From assembly GCF_041740695.1 (NCBI RefSeq), contig NZ_JBGSLK010000015.1, positions 22,670-86,669 of the forward strand: DNA of 64,000 nt. The letters are read 5' to 3'. The notes beneath the pieces are model-generated. The model was given only the letters and a program-made list of their open reading frames with translations. It was not told the DNA's origin and ran no database searches. Source of the DNA: Haliscomenobacter sp041740695. GTDB lineage: Bacteria; Bacteroidota; Bacteroidia; Chitinophagales; Saprospiraceae. Below are positions 53,717-61,674 of this stretch, one piece after another (the first letter of the stretch is position 1; every line of letters begins with the position of its first letter). Both the position numbers and the translations under genes were made by a program.

Positions 53717-54244
53717 ATGATCGTGGAAGAACACAACATCGTCACCCTTAGTTATGAATTGCGGGAAGGTGGCCCCGAAGGAGAAATTTTGGAGGTAATG
53801 AATGTACATTATCCCTTCAAGTTTTTTTGCGGCGGCGACCAATTGTTGCCCGCATTTGAAGAACATTTGCAAGGGCTTGGCGAAGGCGACGCCTTTGAAT
53901 TCATCCTCCCACCAGACCTCGCTTACGGCGACCTAGACCAGGACCAGGTACTGGATATTCCACGCGATGTTTTTGAAGAAGAAGATAAGGGTGGCCTGGA
54001 AAACCTCCTGATCGAGGGCAATTTCATCATGCTGACCGATGAAGAAGGCGAGCAGTTCAATGGCAAAATTTTGTCCTGGGACAATGATTTGGTTAAAGTG
54101 GATTTTAACCATGCCATGGCAGGTAAAACCTTACACTTTAAGGGCGTAGTGCTCAATATCCGCAAAGCCACCGTGGATGAATTGATCCACAAACGAGTGG
54201 TTGAAGAAGATGGTGTGCGTGGTTGGGATTGGGGGGTAAATTAA
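53717..54244 (+). CDS. FKBP-type peptidyl-prolyl isomerase (SlyD-like)
   Basis: 175 residues from the ATG at 53717 (MIVEEHNIVTLSYELREGGP); an ATG at 53687 adds ten unconserved residues. The FKBP core has a split, SlyD-like arrangement: VTLSYELREG, FKFFCGGDQLLPAFEEHLQG, GDAFEFILPPDLAYGD, an inserted flap (VFEEEDKGGLENLL...GEQFNGKILSW) and VKVDFNHAMAGKTLHFKGVV. It lacks a His-rich metal tail; the C-terminus is short (RGWDWGVN). It catalyses proline isomerisation and acts as a chaperone in the cytoplasm. It ends 8 bp before the MoxR ATPase, so the two are one operon. Confidence 0.9.
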   Translation: MIVEEHNIVTLSYELREGGPEGEILEVMNVHYPFKFFCGGDQLLPAFEEHLQGLGEGDAFEFILPPDLAYGDLDQDQVLDIPRDVFEEEDKGGLENLLIEGNFIMLTDEEGEQFNGKILSWDNDLVKVDFNHAMAGKTLHFKGVVLNIRKATVDELIHKRVVEEDGVRGWDWGVN

Positions 54245-54252
54245 ATTTTGGT

Positions 54253-55818
54253 ATGGAACAGGCATTAAGCATCGATACACAATTGCGGCAACGGGTTCAG
54301 CAACTCTTGACTGGCCTTTGTCAGGGTTTATACGAGCGGGAAGAGGCCATGAAACTGGCCTTGTTGAGCGCTTTGGCGGGTGAAAGTATCTTTTTGTTGG
54401 GCCCTCCGGGAGTGGGCAAAAGTTTGATTGCCCGACGACTCAAGCACGCCTTTCGGGATGGCATTTCCTTCGAATATTTGATGAGCAAATTCAGTACGCC
54501 CGACGAAGTGTTTGGTCCGGTTTCCATCAAAAAATTAAAAGAAGAAGACCGCTACGAACGCATCACCGAGCGCTACCTGCCTGGGGCCAATGTCGTTTTT
54601 TTGGACGAAATCTGGAAAGCTGGCCCGGCCATCCAAAATGCCCTGCTCACCATCCTCAATGAAAAAATTTACCGCAACGGCGACCAGGATTTGCGGGTGA
54701 ACATCCGGGGCATCATCACGGCCTCGAATGAATTGCCGCCGCGCAATGCCAGTTTAGACCCCATCTGGGACCGCTTTTTGTTGCGCCTGGAACTGGACAA
54801 CATCCGCAAGTTCCAGAACTTCGTCAACATGATCGTGGATACCGAGGATGTGTACCAGGTGGATTTACCCGCCGAGCTGCAATTCAGCGAAGTGGAACTC
54901 CAACAATTCGACATTGCCATCAACGCCATCGAAGTACCCGCAGAAGTACTCAACAGCATCCAAGTACTCAAACTGCGCATCGACGAACACAATACCCGTA
55001 CCAACAACCTGGACAATCCCATTCCAATTCACGATCGGCGCTGGAAAAAAATCGTGCGCCTGCTGCGCACCTCCGCCTTCCTGAATGGCCGCAACCGGGT
55101 CGATTTGATGGATTGTTTCCTGATGATTCACTGCCTCTGGAGTCGGCCCGAGCAAAAAGAACTGATCGAAGAAATGGTCACCGATGCCATTCGCCGCCAC
55201 GGTTACAGCATGGCCGTCAACCTGAACCTGCTCAAACGGGAAGTAGAGGATTTTGAAAAAGACGTGAACGATGAAATCCGCGTCAAACACACCGTAGCGG
55301 AAGAGCAATTGCTGGTGGTGCAGGATGATTATTACGAGCTGATCAAGGAAGACCAGCAGTTTGAAGGTTTCCTGGTGTCCGTCAAACAGTTTCGACAACT
55401 CAACCTCGAAGCCCCACAAGTCGTCAACTTCTACGATGGTAACCGCAACCTGGTCAACCGCCTGCGCGCCAAACAGGGCCTGGGCGAATTTACCATCGAA
55501 GTGAGCCACAACGACCGGATATATACCTACGCCCTGCGCACCAAAAAAGGGGAACGCCAGGAAGTCATCTTCAAAAAGCCGCACCCCATTGTGCAAAAAT
55601 ACTGGGAGGAGCGCTTCGAACAAATCCGCAGCTACTTGCGCAAACAGGAAGAAAACCTGCGGAATAACTTGCCCGCAGAATTGGAATTCCTGGAACAAAA
55701 TTTATTCGTGGAGGCGCGTTATGCTGAAGTGGTGAAGAGTAACCTGCGGGAAGTGCAGGAGGCCTTGCAGAAAGTGGGCTTGCAGTTGGAGAAGGTGCAG
55801 TTTAGTTATGGGGGGTAG
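54253..55818 (+). CDS. MoxR-family AAA+ ATPase (RavA-like)
   Basis: 521 residues from the ATG at 54253. AAA+ motifs: Walker A GPPGVGKS (50-57), Walker B VVFLDE (114-119), sensor 1 ITASNELP (~155-162) and the arginine finger in DPIWDRF (R174). The C-terminal half is helical with a beta insertion (LLRTSAFLNGRNRVDLMDCF, LMIHCLWSRPEQKELIEEMV), as in RavA. RavA-type ATPases work with VWA-domain partners in metal-site or complex assembly. The VWA gene (57561-59168) would normally follow directly, but a minus-strand cassette of about 1.7 kb intervenes. Confidence 0.93.
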   Translation: MEQALSIDTQLRQRVQQLLTGLCQGLYEREEAMKLALLSALAGESIFLLGPPGVGKSLIARRLKHAFRDGISFEYLMSKFSTPDEVFGPVSIKKLKEEDRYERITERYLPGANVVFLDEIWKAGPAIQNALLTILNEKIYRNGDQDLRVNIRGIITASNELPPRNASLDPIWDRFLLRLELDNIRKFQNFVNMIVDTEDVYQVDLPAELQFSEVELQQFDIAINAIEVPAEVLNSIQVLKLRIDEHNTRTNNLDNPIPIHDRRWKKIVRLLRTSAFLNGRNRVDLMDCFLMIHCLWSRPEQKELIEEMVTDAIRRHGYSMAVNLNLLKREVEDFEKDVNDEIRVKHTVAEEQLLVVQDDYYELIKEDQQFEGFLVSVKQFRQLNLEAPQVVNFYDGNRNLVNRLRAKQGLGEFTIEVSHNDRIYTYALRTKKGERQEVIFKKPHPIVQKYWEERFEQIRSYLRKQEENLRNNLPAELEFLEQNLFVEARYAEVVKSNLREVQEALQKVGLQLEKVQFSYGG

Positions 55819-55833
55819 GGTTAGGCGGGCAAT

Positions 55834-56097
55834 TTATTCGGCCAGAAATGCATTTACTTTTTTTATGACATTATTTTTCATTTCACTCCATGAAGCCTTT
55901 AAAATCATTTTAGGGTCAGCATCTAACTCTGCGTCTTCAAAATAGGTTAGGCTTTTAAGAATGTGAAACATATCAATATGAGGAAGTTTTTGTTCAAATA
56001 GCTTGACCAATTCCCCTAAACTATACTGCTTTAAAATGAAAAAAAGGTCGACAAAATCTTTTTTGCTACCACGTCTGGCAATGGCTAAAAATTTCAT
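55834..56097 (-). pseudogene. AbiEii/AbiGii toxin family, C-terminal part (frameshifted)
   Basis: Residues MKFLAIARRGSKKDFVDLFF (from the ATG at 56097) continue the AbiEii nucleotidyltransferase fold; family members normally read IA-MKL-AI--RG-KKDFVDLYF without interruption. Here this half lies in a different frame from the N-terminal half, and its ATG overlaps the other's stop as TGATG. A one-base loss near 56097-56102 would explain it. It could still be made by translational coupling. It ends VIKKVNAFLAE. Confidence 0.65.
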
Positions 56098-56450
56098 CAC
56101 GCTATGTTTTCAACTGTAACGAGTCTCACTTGATCCACTTCAATGAAATCTTGAATCAATGGATATGGAAACTTAAGAAAATCAACCTTGATGTTATCCA
56201 ATTTGAGCTGTAGGAAAGGAGGATTATTGACTAGCACATCTAATTCACCAAATGGTACTAAAGACTGTAGCACCAGAACATCGTCATAGTCTTCTTCTGT
56301 AAACAAATCAAGGTCGATGGAAATTCGATGACCTATCTGGAGTGCCAAAGCTGTACCCCCAACCAAATTAAACTGTTGCAATGCTGGTGATTGCATTATT
56401 TTTTTTAATAAGGCCAAAGTTGCTGGATGGACTGTGGCTGATTGTAACAT
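56097..56450 (-). pseudogene. AbiEii/AbiGii toxin family, N-terminal part (frameshifted)
   Basis: 117 residues containing the nucleotidyltransferase core VGGTALALQIGHRISIDLDL (GG-T-L and R-S-DLDLF motif) and DVLVNNPPFLQLKLDNIKVD. The frame stops at VTVENIA, exactly where intact proteins continue into MKL-AI. AbiEii is the toxin of the type IV AbiE abortive-infection system, acting by nucleotide transfer. Loss of the frame suggests the toxin is inactive unless the coupled downstream ORF restores it. It overlaps the DUF6922 gene upstream by 46 bp in another frame. Confidence 0.7.
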
Positions 56451-56713
56451 CTAAATTGAGTTTTAGGTAAGTCAAAAAAGGTACTACAAAAATTTAGGGT
56501 AATTGCATCCAAATACCGAATGTTTACAACTTCTTTTTTGATTCCATCCAAGCCATACAGCTCAATGAGCTTTCGCCAATCCGCGAGGCGTCCACGAGTA
56601 AGAACTCGTTCAACAATAAAACGGGCATTTTTTTCAACATCCAGTGTTTCTTCATCAATATCCCAAAAAAGATTAGTGGAAAATTGAAGTGCTATGTTCG
56701 CCAAATCTTGCAT
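56405..56713 (-). CDS. DUF6922 protein (AbiEii partner)
   Basis: 102 residues from the ATG at 56713 (MQDLANIALQFSTNLFWDID); the 20 hydrophobic residues open upstream are not a true N-terminus. The pattern LFWDIDEETLDVEKNARFIV, ERVLTRGRLADWRKLIELYG and LDAITLNFCSTFFDLPKTQF is that of DUF6922, which often precedes AbiEii genes and may be the antitoxin-like or regulatory partner of the pair. The 46-bp overlap with the AbiEii start supports a coupled operon. It is intact although the toxin gene is broken. Confidence 0.78.
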   Translation of the reverse strand: MQDLANIALQFSTNLFWDIDEETLDVEKNARFIVERVLTRGRLADWRKLIELYGLDGIKKEVVNIRYLDAITLNFCSTFFDLPKTQFRCYNQPQSIQQLWPY

Positions 56714-56792
56714 TTGCGTTAATATTGTAAGGAGTAAGATGAAACAATGTACAAAAAAAACTTGACTTTTCAAATAGATTAGTCAATATGAA

Positions 56793-57422
56793 CTACTCCA
56801 ACCACCCCTTCAATTCCTCATCCCCATCCCACACCTGTTTCGGCAAATACCCCTCAAAATTCGGCACCGACTTATCCGCCCCAGCCTCCAGCAACATTTT
56901 GACAATGGCCTTGTATTGATCCAGATTTTCGCCTTCTGCACTGCGCAAACCATGCACCGCCCAAAACAAGGGCGTCGATTTGAATTCATTGCAAAGCGGA
57001 TTGATTTCAGCCCCCGCTTCAATCAATTTTTTGACCAGCTCAGGTCGGCCACACCAGGCCGCCCAATGCAAAGCCGTGCCCCCATGGCAGCCCTGGTGCC
57101 CAAGATTCGCCCCCGCCTCGATGTACAACAAAGCAACCTGATCCGCGTGTAAACTGGCCGCCGCCACCAGTGGAGTATCTTTCAGTATTTGAGGATCATT
57201 GCCATCGACCTTGGCCCCATTTGCCAAAAAAAGCTCCGCCATTTGCTTGCCTTGTTCATCGGAATACAAACCCGAAAAGACGCCGTCACAAATGCGGTGC
57301 AGGGGATGCGCCAGTGCGGAGCCCCCATCCTCAAGAGGGATTTTGGTATTGGCCTGGGCAGGATTTTGGGTCAGGGCAGATTGAATACCAGCCAGGTCTA
57401 CTTCTTTAATCAAGGTGATCAT
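56793..57422 (-). CDS. Ankyrin-repeat protein
   Basis: 209 residues, no signal. Repeats are visible as NDPQILKDTPLVAAASLHAD, GHQGCHGGTALHWAAWCGRP, ELVKKLIEAGAEINPLCNEF and KSTPLFWAVHG, ending with AIVKMLLEAGADKSVPNFEG. About four to five ankyrin units. They mediate protein-protein contact; a partner is unknown. It belongs to the minus-strand group (with DUF6922/AbiEii) that separates the RavA-like and ViaA-like genes. Whether it functions with AbiE is not known. The N-terminal MITLIKEVDLAGIQSALTQN is an unusual, non-canonical first unit. Confidence 0.85.
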   Translation of the reverse strand: MITLIKEVDLAGIQSALTQNPAQANTKIPLEDGGSALAHPLHRICDGVFSGLYSDEQGKQMAELFLANGAKVDGNDPQILKDTPLVAAASLHADQVALLYIEAGANLGHQGCHGGTALHWAAWCGRPELVKKLIEAGAEINPLCNEFKSTPLFWAVHGLRSAEGENLDQYKAIVKMLLEAGADKSVPNFEGYLPKQVWDGDEELKGWLE

Positions 57423-57560
57423 ACGCTGTGTTTAATTTTTTCTCAAATAAACAAAAAATACCAACAAGAGTCAATTGTTTGTAGTTTTTGTTGGAAGTTC
57501 TTGATTGGAATCAATTAATTTTGGTTTCAACTCTTTTTGGCCCAAATCGTTTATGCAAAT

Positions 57561-59168
57561 ATGAATCAGACTCAACTGGAGCAAGAATACGAACGTTTCA
57601 TCGAATTTGGCAGCATCCTCGACCGCAAGATGCGGCGCTACCTCGTGCAATACCTGCAAAATAAACTCAGCCCGGGCTCTTATAACATTCCCGAACTGAA
57701 GGACGAGTATTTTCGCTACTTCCAGGCTGCGCTCGATCAACTGTTTGCCCTGCGCGACCTCCTGCCCATTTGCCAGCGCAACCAGCGCATTTCCCAGCAG
57801 GTGGTGCTGGATACCCTGTATTGGCTGCGCAAGAGCTACGATAAAATGCGGCACAAAAACCCTTACCAGGAAGACCTCGACCGCATTGACAATTGGGCGA
57901 TTACACCGCTGCACCTCTTCGTCAAACGTTGGCCCATTCTGATCACTTACCTGGAAAACCACTACCGCCGCGAGGATTTGGATGCGCAGTTTTACAAACA
58001 GCGTTTTCAAACCCTCATTGGCGAAAAAGCCCTGGAAGACATTCCTGCCGATGAACGCCAACGTGTGGAAATCCTCCTGACCGACCTGCTCGCACAATGG
58101 GACGCCTTGGTGCAAGCCCGGATACTCGAATACCAAATCTCCAAATTGGGCGAAGAACTAGACAATTACCTCAACCTGCTCGATGCCAAGGTGCAGGAAT
58201 ACCAAAAACTCCTGCAACTGATCAGCCCTTTCTCCGATTACTTGGGCTGGGACATGTCGCGTTCACTTTGGGAAGACAGCTCTTTCGATGTCATCCAACA
58301 ATACCAGGAATTGCTCGAAGATGAAAAATCCATCCAGGAATTGGCTGATTTGTTGGGCAACCTGCGCGAAGCCGAAATCGAAATGGAGGAGGAAACCTTT
58401 GAAAAAACCATCATCCGCCAGGAATGGATCAAGGATGAACTGACCCCAGCCGAGATAACGGGCATCAAAGAAAGTGGCGATTTGAATCACCTGTTGAGTT
58501 CGGAAGCGGCGTTGCTGGGTGATGCCAGCACTGAAGACCTCTTTATGCACAAATGGTTGGGCAAAAACCTGCTCACCCTCCAATTTGAAGACCGCCGCCT
58601 GCAACCCAGCAACGAAAACTACACCGAAGTCCAGCAACGCATCAAGCAGCGGGAAAAAGGCCCGTTCATCGTGTGTGTGGACACCAGCGAGTCGATGATG
58701 GGCCGCCCCGAACAAATCGCCAAAGTGCTCTGCCTAGGCATCCTGAAAATGGCGACCCGCGAGAACCGCCGGGCTTACCTGATTAATTTTTCCATCGGCA
58801 TCAAAACCCTGGATTTGTACGACATCGCCAACTCGATTGATGCCCTGGCGAAGTTCCTACGCATGTCTTTCCATGGCGGCACCGACATTTCACTGCCCCT
58901 TTACGAAGCCATCCGCCAACTCAAAACCCAGGATTACCGCGACGCCGATGTGCTGGTCATCTCCGATTTTATCATGTACCGGGTGGATCAAAAAGTGCTG
59001 GAAGAGGTACGTTATTTCCAGCTAAACAACGCCACTCAATTCCACAGCCTTACCTTGTCCAACGATCCGAACACGGAGCTGTTGAGCTATTTTGATACGA
59101 ATTGGGTGTACGACCCGGCGAAGAAGGGGGTGGTACGTGAAATAGTAAAAACTTTGTACAATCAATGA
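57561..59168 (+). CDS. VWA-domain protein (ViaA-like)
   Basis: 535 residues from the ATG at 57561. The N-terminal ~330 residues are helical (YLVQYLQNKLSPGSYNIPEL and AEIEMEEETFEKTIIRQEWI); the C-terminal VWA domain has the metal-ion adhesion site VDTSESMMGR (D374, S376, S378), TFHGGTDISLPL-like MSFHGGTDISLPLYEAIRQL and VLVISDFIMYRV. This is the partner expected for the RavA-like ATPase at 54253. RavA-ViaA acts on respiratory complexes and metal-cluster proteins in Enterobacteria; in Bacteroidota the role is unsettled. Its gene is displaced from its partner by the inserted cassette. Confidence 0.9.
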   Translation: MNQTQLEQEYERFIEFGSILDRKMRRYLVQYLQNKLSPGSYNIPELKDEYFRYFQAALDQLFALRDLLPICQRNQRISQQVVLDTLYWLRKSYDKMRHKNPYQEDLDRIDNWAITPLHLFVKRWPILITYLENHYRREDLDAQFYKQRFQTLIGEKALEDIPADERQRVEILLTDLLAQWDALVQARILEYQISKLGEELDNYLNLLDAKVQEYQKLLQLISPFSDYLGWDMSRSLWEDSSFDVIQQYQELLEDEKSIQELADLLGNLREAEIEMEEETFEKTIIRQEWIKDELTPAEITGIKESGDLNHLLSSEAALLGDASTEDLFMHKWLGKNLLTLQFEDRRLQPSNENYTEVQQRIKQREKGPFIVCVDTSESMMGRPEQIAKVLCLGILKMATRENRRAYLINFSIGIKTLDLYDIANSIDALAKFLRMSFHGGTDISLPLYEAIRQLKTQDYRDADVLVISDFIMYRVDQKVLEEVRYFQLNNATQFHSLTLSNDPNTELLSYFDTNWVYDPAKKGVVREIVKTLYNQ

Positions 59169-59176
59169 ATCCCTAA

Positions 59177-59614
59177 ATTTCCCAGCGAATTCTAACCCGT
59201 TCCCTGGAAGCCTTGCGCATGCCATTCAACTACCACTTTGACATCCGCCCCGAAATCGACCTACAAAACACCGAAATCCCCACCATGCTCTTGCAACCTT
59301 TTGTAGAAAACGCCATCTTGCATGGCTTGCGGCCAAGCTCGATCCCCAAAGACCTCCACATCAGCATGTGGCCGGAGGGTGAGTACCGGATGGGCATCTC
59401 GATCATCGACAATGGCATTGGCATTGAAGCCGGCGAGACCAGTCATCAGGACAGCCCCCTCAAACGCAGCCACCAAGGCATCAACACTACCCGCAAGCGC
59501 ATTGAGCTACTGAACATTGGCAAAAAACAAAAAATCACCCTCACCATTGCCGACCGCAGCCAGCTCAAAGCCAACGAAAAGGGAACCTTGGTACAACTGT
59601 CGATACCGATATAA
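59177..59614 (+). pseudogene. LytS-type histidine kinase fragment (ATPase end only)
   Basis: The open frame begins just after the stop codon at 59174 with ISQRILTRSLEALRMPFNYH, without a proper start. It carries the N box IPTMLLQPFVENAILHGLRP, the G1 box IIDNGIGIE and the G2-like QGINTTRKRIELLN, so it is the catalytic end of a LytS/YehU-type sensor kinase. Sensor region, membrane helices and the phospho-accepting His block are absent. The stop lies in a CACA-rich low-complexity stretch. A receiver-less LytTR gene follows, so the pair is a relic of one two-component system. Confidence 0.75.
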
Positions 59615-59666
59615 ACGCAGCCCACACAAACACACACCCACACCACACTCACACCCATTCTTGTGA

Positions 59667-60014
59667 GTGTGCTGGCCTTCCATTCCCCAGCAACAACCCA
59701 AAATTGCTCTACCCGCCAGCGACCGCGTCGATTTTGTAGAACCCGATCAGATTATCCGCTGCCAGTCCGACAATACCTATACCTACGTGTTTTTGGCAGA
59801 TGGCAGCAAGTTGCTGATCTCCAAAACCCTACGCGAATTTACGACCCTGTTGGCTGAGTATGGTTTTTTGCGTACCCATCAATCGCATCTGGTCAATCGG
59901 AAGTACGTCCGCTCCTTGCTCAAACGCGATGGAGATGTACTGTTGTTGACGGATGGGGCGGAGGTGCCAGTGTCCTTGCGGCAGAAAGGAGAGGTATTGG
60001 CGGGTTTGAAATAG
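59667..60014 (+). CDS. LytTR DNA-binding domain without receiver (regulator remnant)
   Basis: About 115 residues from a GTG at 59667, after a frame-closing TGA. QQPKIALPASDRVDFVEPDQ is the usual linker that follows a receiver domain in LytR/AlgR regulators; then a complete LytTR domain (IIRCQSDNTYTYVFLADG, FLRTHQSHLVNRKYVRSLLK, DGAEVPVSLRQK). The receiver with its phosphorylated Asp is missing, lost together with most of the kinase. It might still be expressed as a free DNA-binding domain, but I regard it as a degraded response regulator. The join is a cytosine/adenine-rich repeat at 59618-59660. Confidence 0.75.
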   Translation: MCWPSIPQQQPKIALPASDRVDFVEPDQIIRCQSDNTYTYVFLADGSKLLISKTLREFTTLLAEYGFLRTHQSHLVNRKYVRSLLKRDGDVLLLTDGAEVPVSLRQKGEVLAGLK

Positions 60015-60043
60015 GTTAAATTCCTGAATTTATAAAAGGCTTT

Positions 60044-60691
60044 TCACTCATTCAGCCCCCCCACAAACGGTACAAATCGAAACGGCCCCAGCGGCTCGTC
60101 CTCAAACAAATTCTCGGCAATGCGCCGCACCCGAACCATCGTCTGCTCCTCCTCCCCTACTGGAATCACCATTACGCCACCAACGCTCAATTGATCCCGC
60201 AGTGCATCCGGGATAAAGGGCGCTCCCGCCGTAACGATGATCCGTTCAAAGGGAGCATATTCGGGCATACCTTTGTACCCATCGCGGTAGAACAAGCGGA
60301 TTTGTGGAAAACCAATGGCGGGCAAAAAAGTCTTCGCCTTTTCGTACAAATCCTTTTGGCGTTCAATGCTGTAAACCCTTCCGCCCAGACTGGCCAGAAT
60401 GCACGCTTGATAACCCGAGCCCGTGCCTACTTCCAACACCTTTTGGCGTTTTTCTACCTCCAACAATTCGGTCATGTGAGCCACCGTGTAGGGCTGAGAA
60501 ATGGTTTGATCGTTGCCAATCGGGAAAGCTTTGTCCTGGTAAGCGTGTTCTTCAAAAGCTTTATCCAAAAAATAGTGCCGAGGTAGCATTCCAATTGCTT
60601 CCAGCACTTTTTCATTTTTGATGCCTTTTTTGCGCAAACTTTCCACAAGTTGGCGGCGCATCCCTTTATGTCGATAGGTATCCTGTTGCAT
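60044..60691 (-). CDS. pcm: Protein-L-isoaspartate O-methyltransferase
   Basis: 215 residues from the ATG at 60691 (MQQDTYRHKGMRRQLVESLR); the longer open frame upstream overlaps the acetyltransferase gene. It repairs isoaspartate damage in proteins using S-adenosylmethionine. Motif I is VLEVGTGSGYQACILASLGG; QTISQPYTVAHMTELL and IIVTAGAPFIPDALRDQLSV are standard PCMT blocks. The C-terminus ends PFRFVPFVGGL. It is co-transcribed with the frameshifted acetyltransferase gene, whose stop lies 2 bp upstream. Confidence 0.95.
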   Translation of the reverse strand: MQQDTYRHKGMRRQLVESLRKKGIKNEKVLEAIGMLPRHYFLDKAFEEHAYQDKAFPIGNDQTISQPYTVAHMTELLEVEKRQKVLEVGTGSGYQACILASLGGRVYSIERQKDLYEKAKTFLPAIGFPQIRLFYRDGYKGMPEYAPFERIIVTAGAPFIPDALRDQLSVGGVMVIPVGEEEQTMVRVRRIAENLFEDEPLGPFRFVPFVGGLNE

Positions 60692-60693
60692 AG

Positions 60694-61145
60694 TCAATCT
60701 CTCAACATCGGGATATGTGGAATGCCATCTTCCAAATACCCCTCGCCACATTGGACGAAGCCCAACGATCCATAAAATTTTTCCAGGTAAGCCTGCGCGC
60801 CAATTTTGATGGCTTGTTGCCCAAATGTAGCGTACAACTGCTCGATGCTGTATTCCATCAATTTGCGACCCCAACCTCCACCCCGCGAGGCTGCCGAAGT
60901 CACTACCCGGCCAATGGAAGCGTATTCTGGGTAAGCAATTCCCTTGTCCAGCAAGCGGGTGTAGGCATGCAATTGCCCATCGGTGTCATACCCAAAACAA
61001 TGGTATGCTATTTGGTCCTTGCATCGGCATCCAAAAAGACGCAGTTTTGTTCCACCACAAAAATCTCCTGCCGCAGCACCATGCTGTCATAGAGTTCTTT
61101 CAAACCTAGGTGCTCAAAATGTTTACAGGTAAAATTCAAATTCAT
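60694..61145 (-). pseudogene. GNAT acetyltransferase (ElaA-like), frameshifted
   Basis: Translation from the ATG at 61145 gives FTCKHFEHLGLKELYDSMVL then RQEIFVVEQNCVFLDADART, the N-terminal half of ElaA-type acetyltransferases. A stop follows at 61008. In another frame the protein continues KDQIAYHCFGYDTDGQLHAY, SIGRVVTSAASRGGGWGRKL (acetyl-CoA loop) to GIPHIPMLRD. Losing one base near 61021 (GATGGCAAGGAC read as GATGCAAGGAC) accounts for the break. Otherwise the sequence is intact, so the lesion is recent or a sequencing error. It precedes pcm with a 2-bp gap. Confidence 0.82.
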
Positions 61146-61157
61146 ATGATCAAAGTA

Positions 61158-61192
61158 GTGGGGCAAAAATAAGTGCTCATTTTTTATCGCCC
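61158..61192. repeat. Short derivative of the 117-bp family B element
   Basis: GGGGCAAAAATAAGTGCTCA followed by TTTTTTATCGCCC joins the left-end motif of the element at 21589 to a right end like that at 36096, without the inner stem. It looks like an internal deletion copy (about 35 bp). The right end overlaps the last codon and stop of the diacylglycerol kinase family gene (61184-61186). Confidence 0.75.
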
Positions 61193-61546
61193 TAAAGCTA
61201 CAATTTTTGGCCCAAAAATACATGCCGCTACCGCGATGGCGGCAAAAGCCATAATCAATACTGCCCCCGCAGCAACATCTTTGGTTTTGCCAGCCAACTC
61301 GTGGTAATCGGGCGAAACCAGATCGGTTAAAAACTCCAACGCCGTGTTGAAACCCTCCGCTGCGACCACACTGCCAATCGTCAAGGCCAAAATGGCCCAT
61401 TCCAGCGCCGATACTTCGAGGTACCATGCCACTACAATTACAAGGGCGCCAGCCAATAAATGAAAGCGGGTATTGGCCTGAGTTTTGATCAACAATGCAA
61501 TCCCATTAAAGGCGTACTTGAAACTGGCAATGCGTTTTTTTAGCAT
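61184..61546 (-). CDS. Diacylglycerol kinase family membrane protein
   Basis: 120 residues from the ATG at 61546 (MLKKRIASFKYAFNGIALLI). Three membrane helices in the DgkA pattern: VIVVAWYLEVSALEWAILAL and GAVLIMAFAAIAVAACIFGP with the conserved block EGFNTALEFLTDLVSP between them. Catalytic residues expected in EGFNTALE-x2-TD are present. In Gram-positives the same fold is undecaprenol kinase; in Bacteroidota either role (diacylglycerol or undecaprenol phosphorylation) is possible. The 3' end is overlapped by a short palindromic derivative. Confidence 0.92.
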   Translation of the reverse strand: MLKKRIASFKYAFNGIALLIKTQANTRFHLLAGALVIVVAWYLEVSALEWAILALTIGSVVAAEGFNTALEFLTDLVSPDYHELAGKTKDVAAGAVLIMAFAAIAVAACIFGPKIVALGR

Positions 61547-61674
61547 AACTAAAAATTTATTTGGCAACTGTAGTTACAAACTTAATTTTCTTTGGAATAC
61601 TGTCGGCTTCTTTCTATTTTCCCGCTCGTAAACACCAAGCACTTAGTCTACCGAAAGTTTGCAACCCTTAATGT

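Noticed and set aside
54865..55698. 277-codon open frame on the minus strand inside the RavA-like gene
   Set aside because: The plus-strand AAA+ gene is clearly coding here; the minus frame is compositional.
55834..57422. A complete phage-defence island
   Set aside because: Only a broken AbiEii, a DUF6922 gene and an ankyrin gene are present; no integrase or boundary repeats were found.
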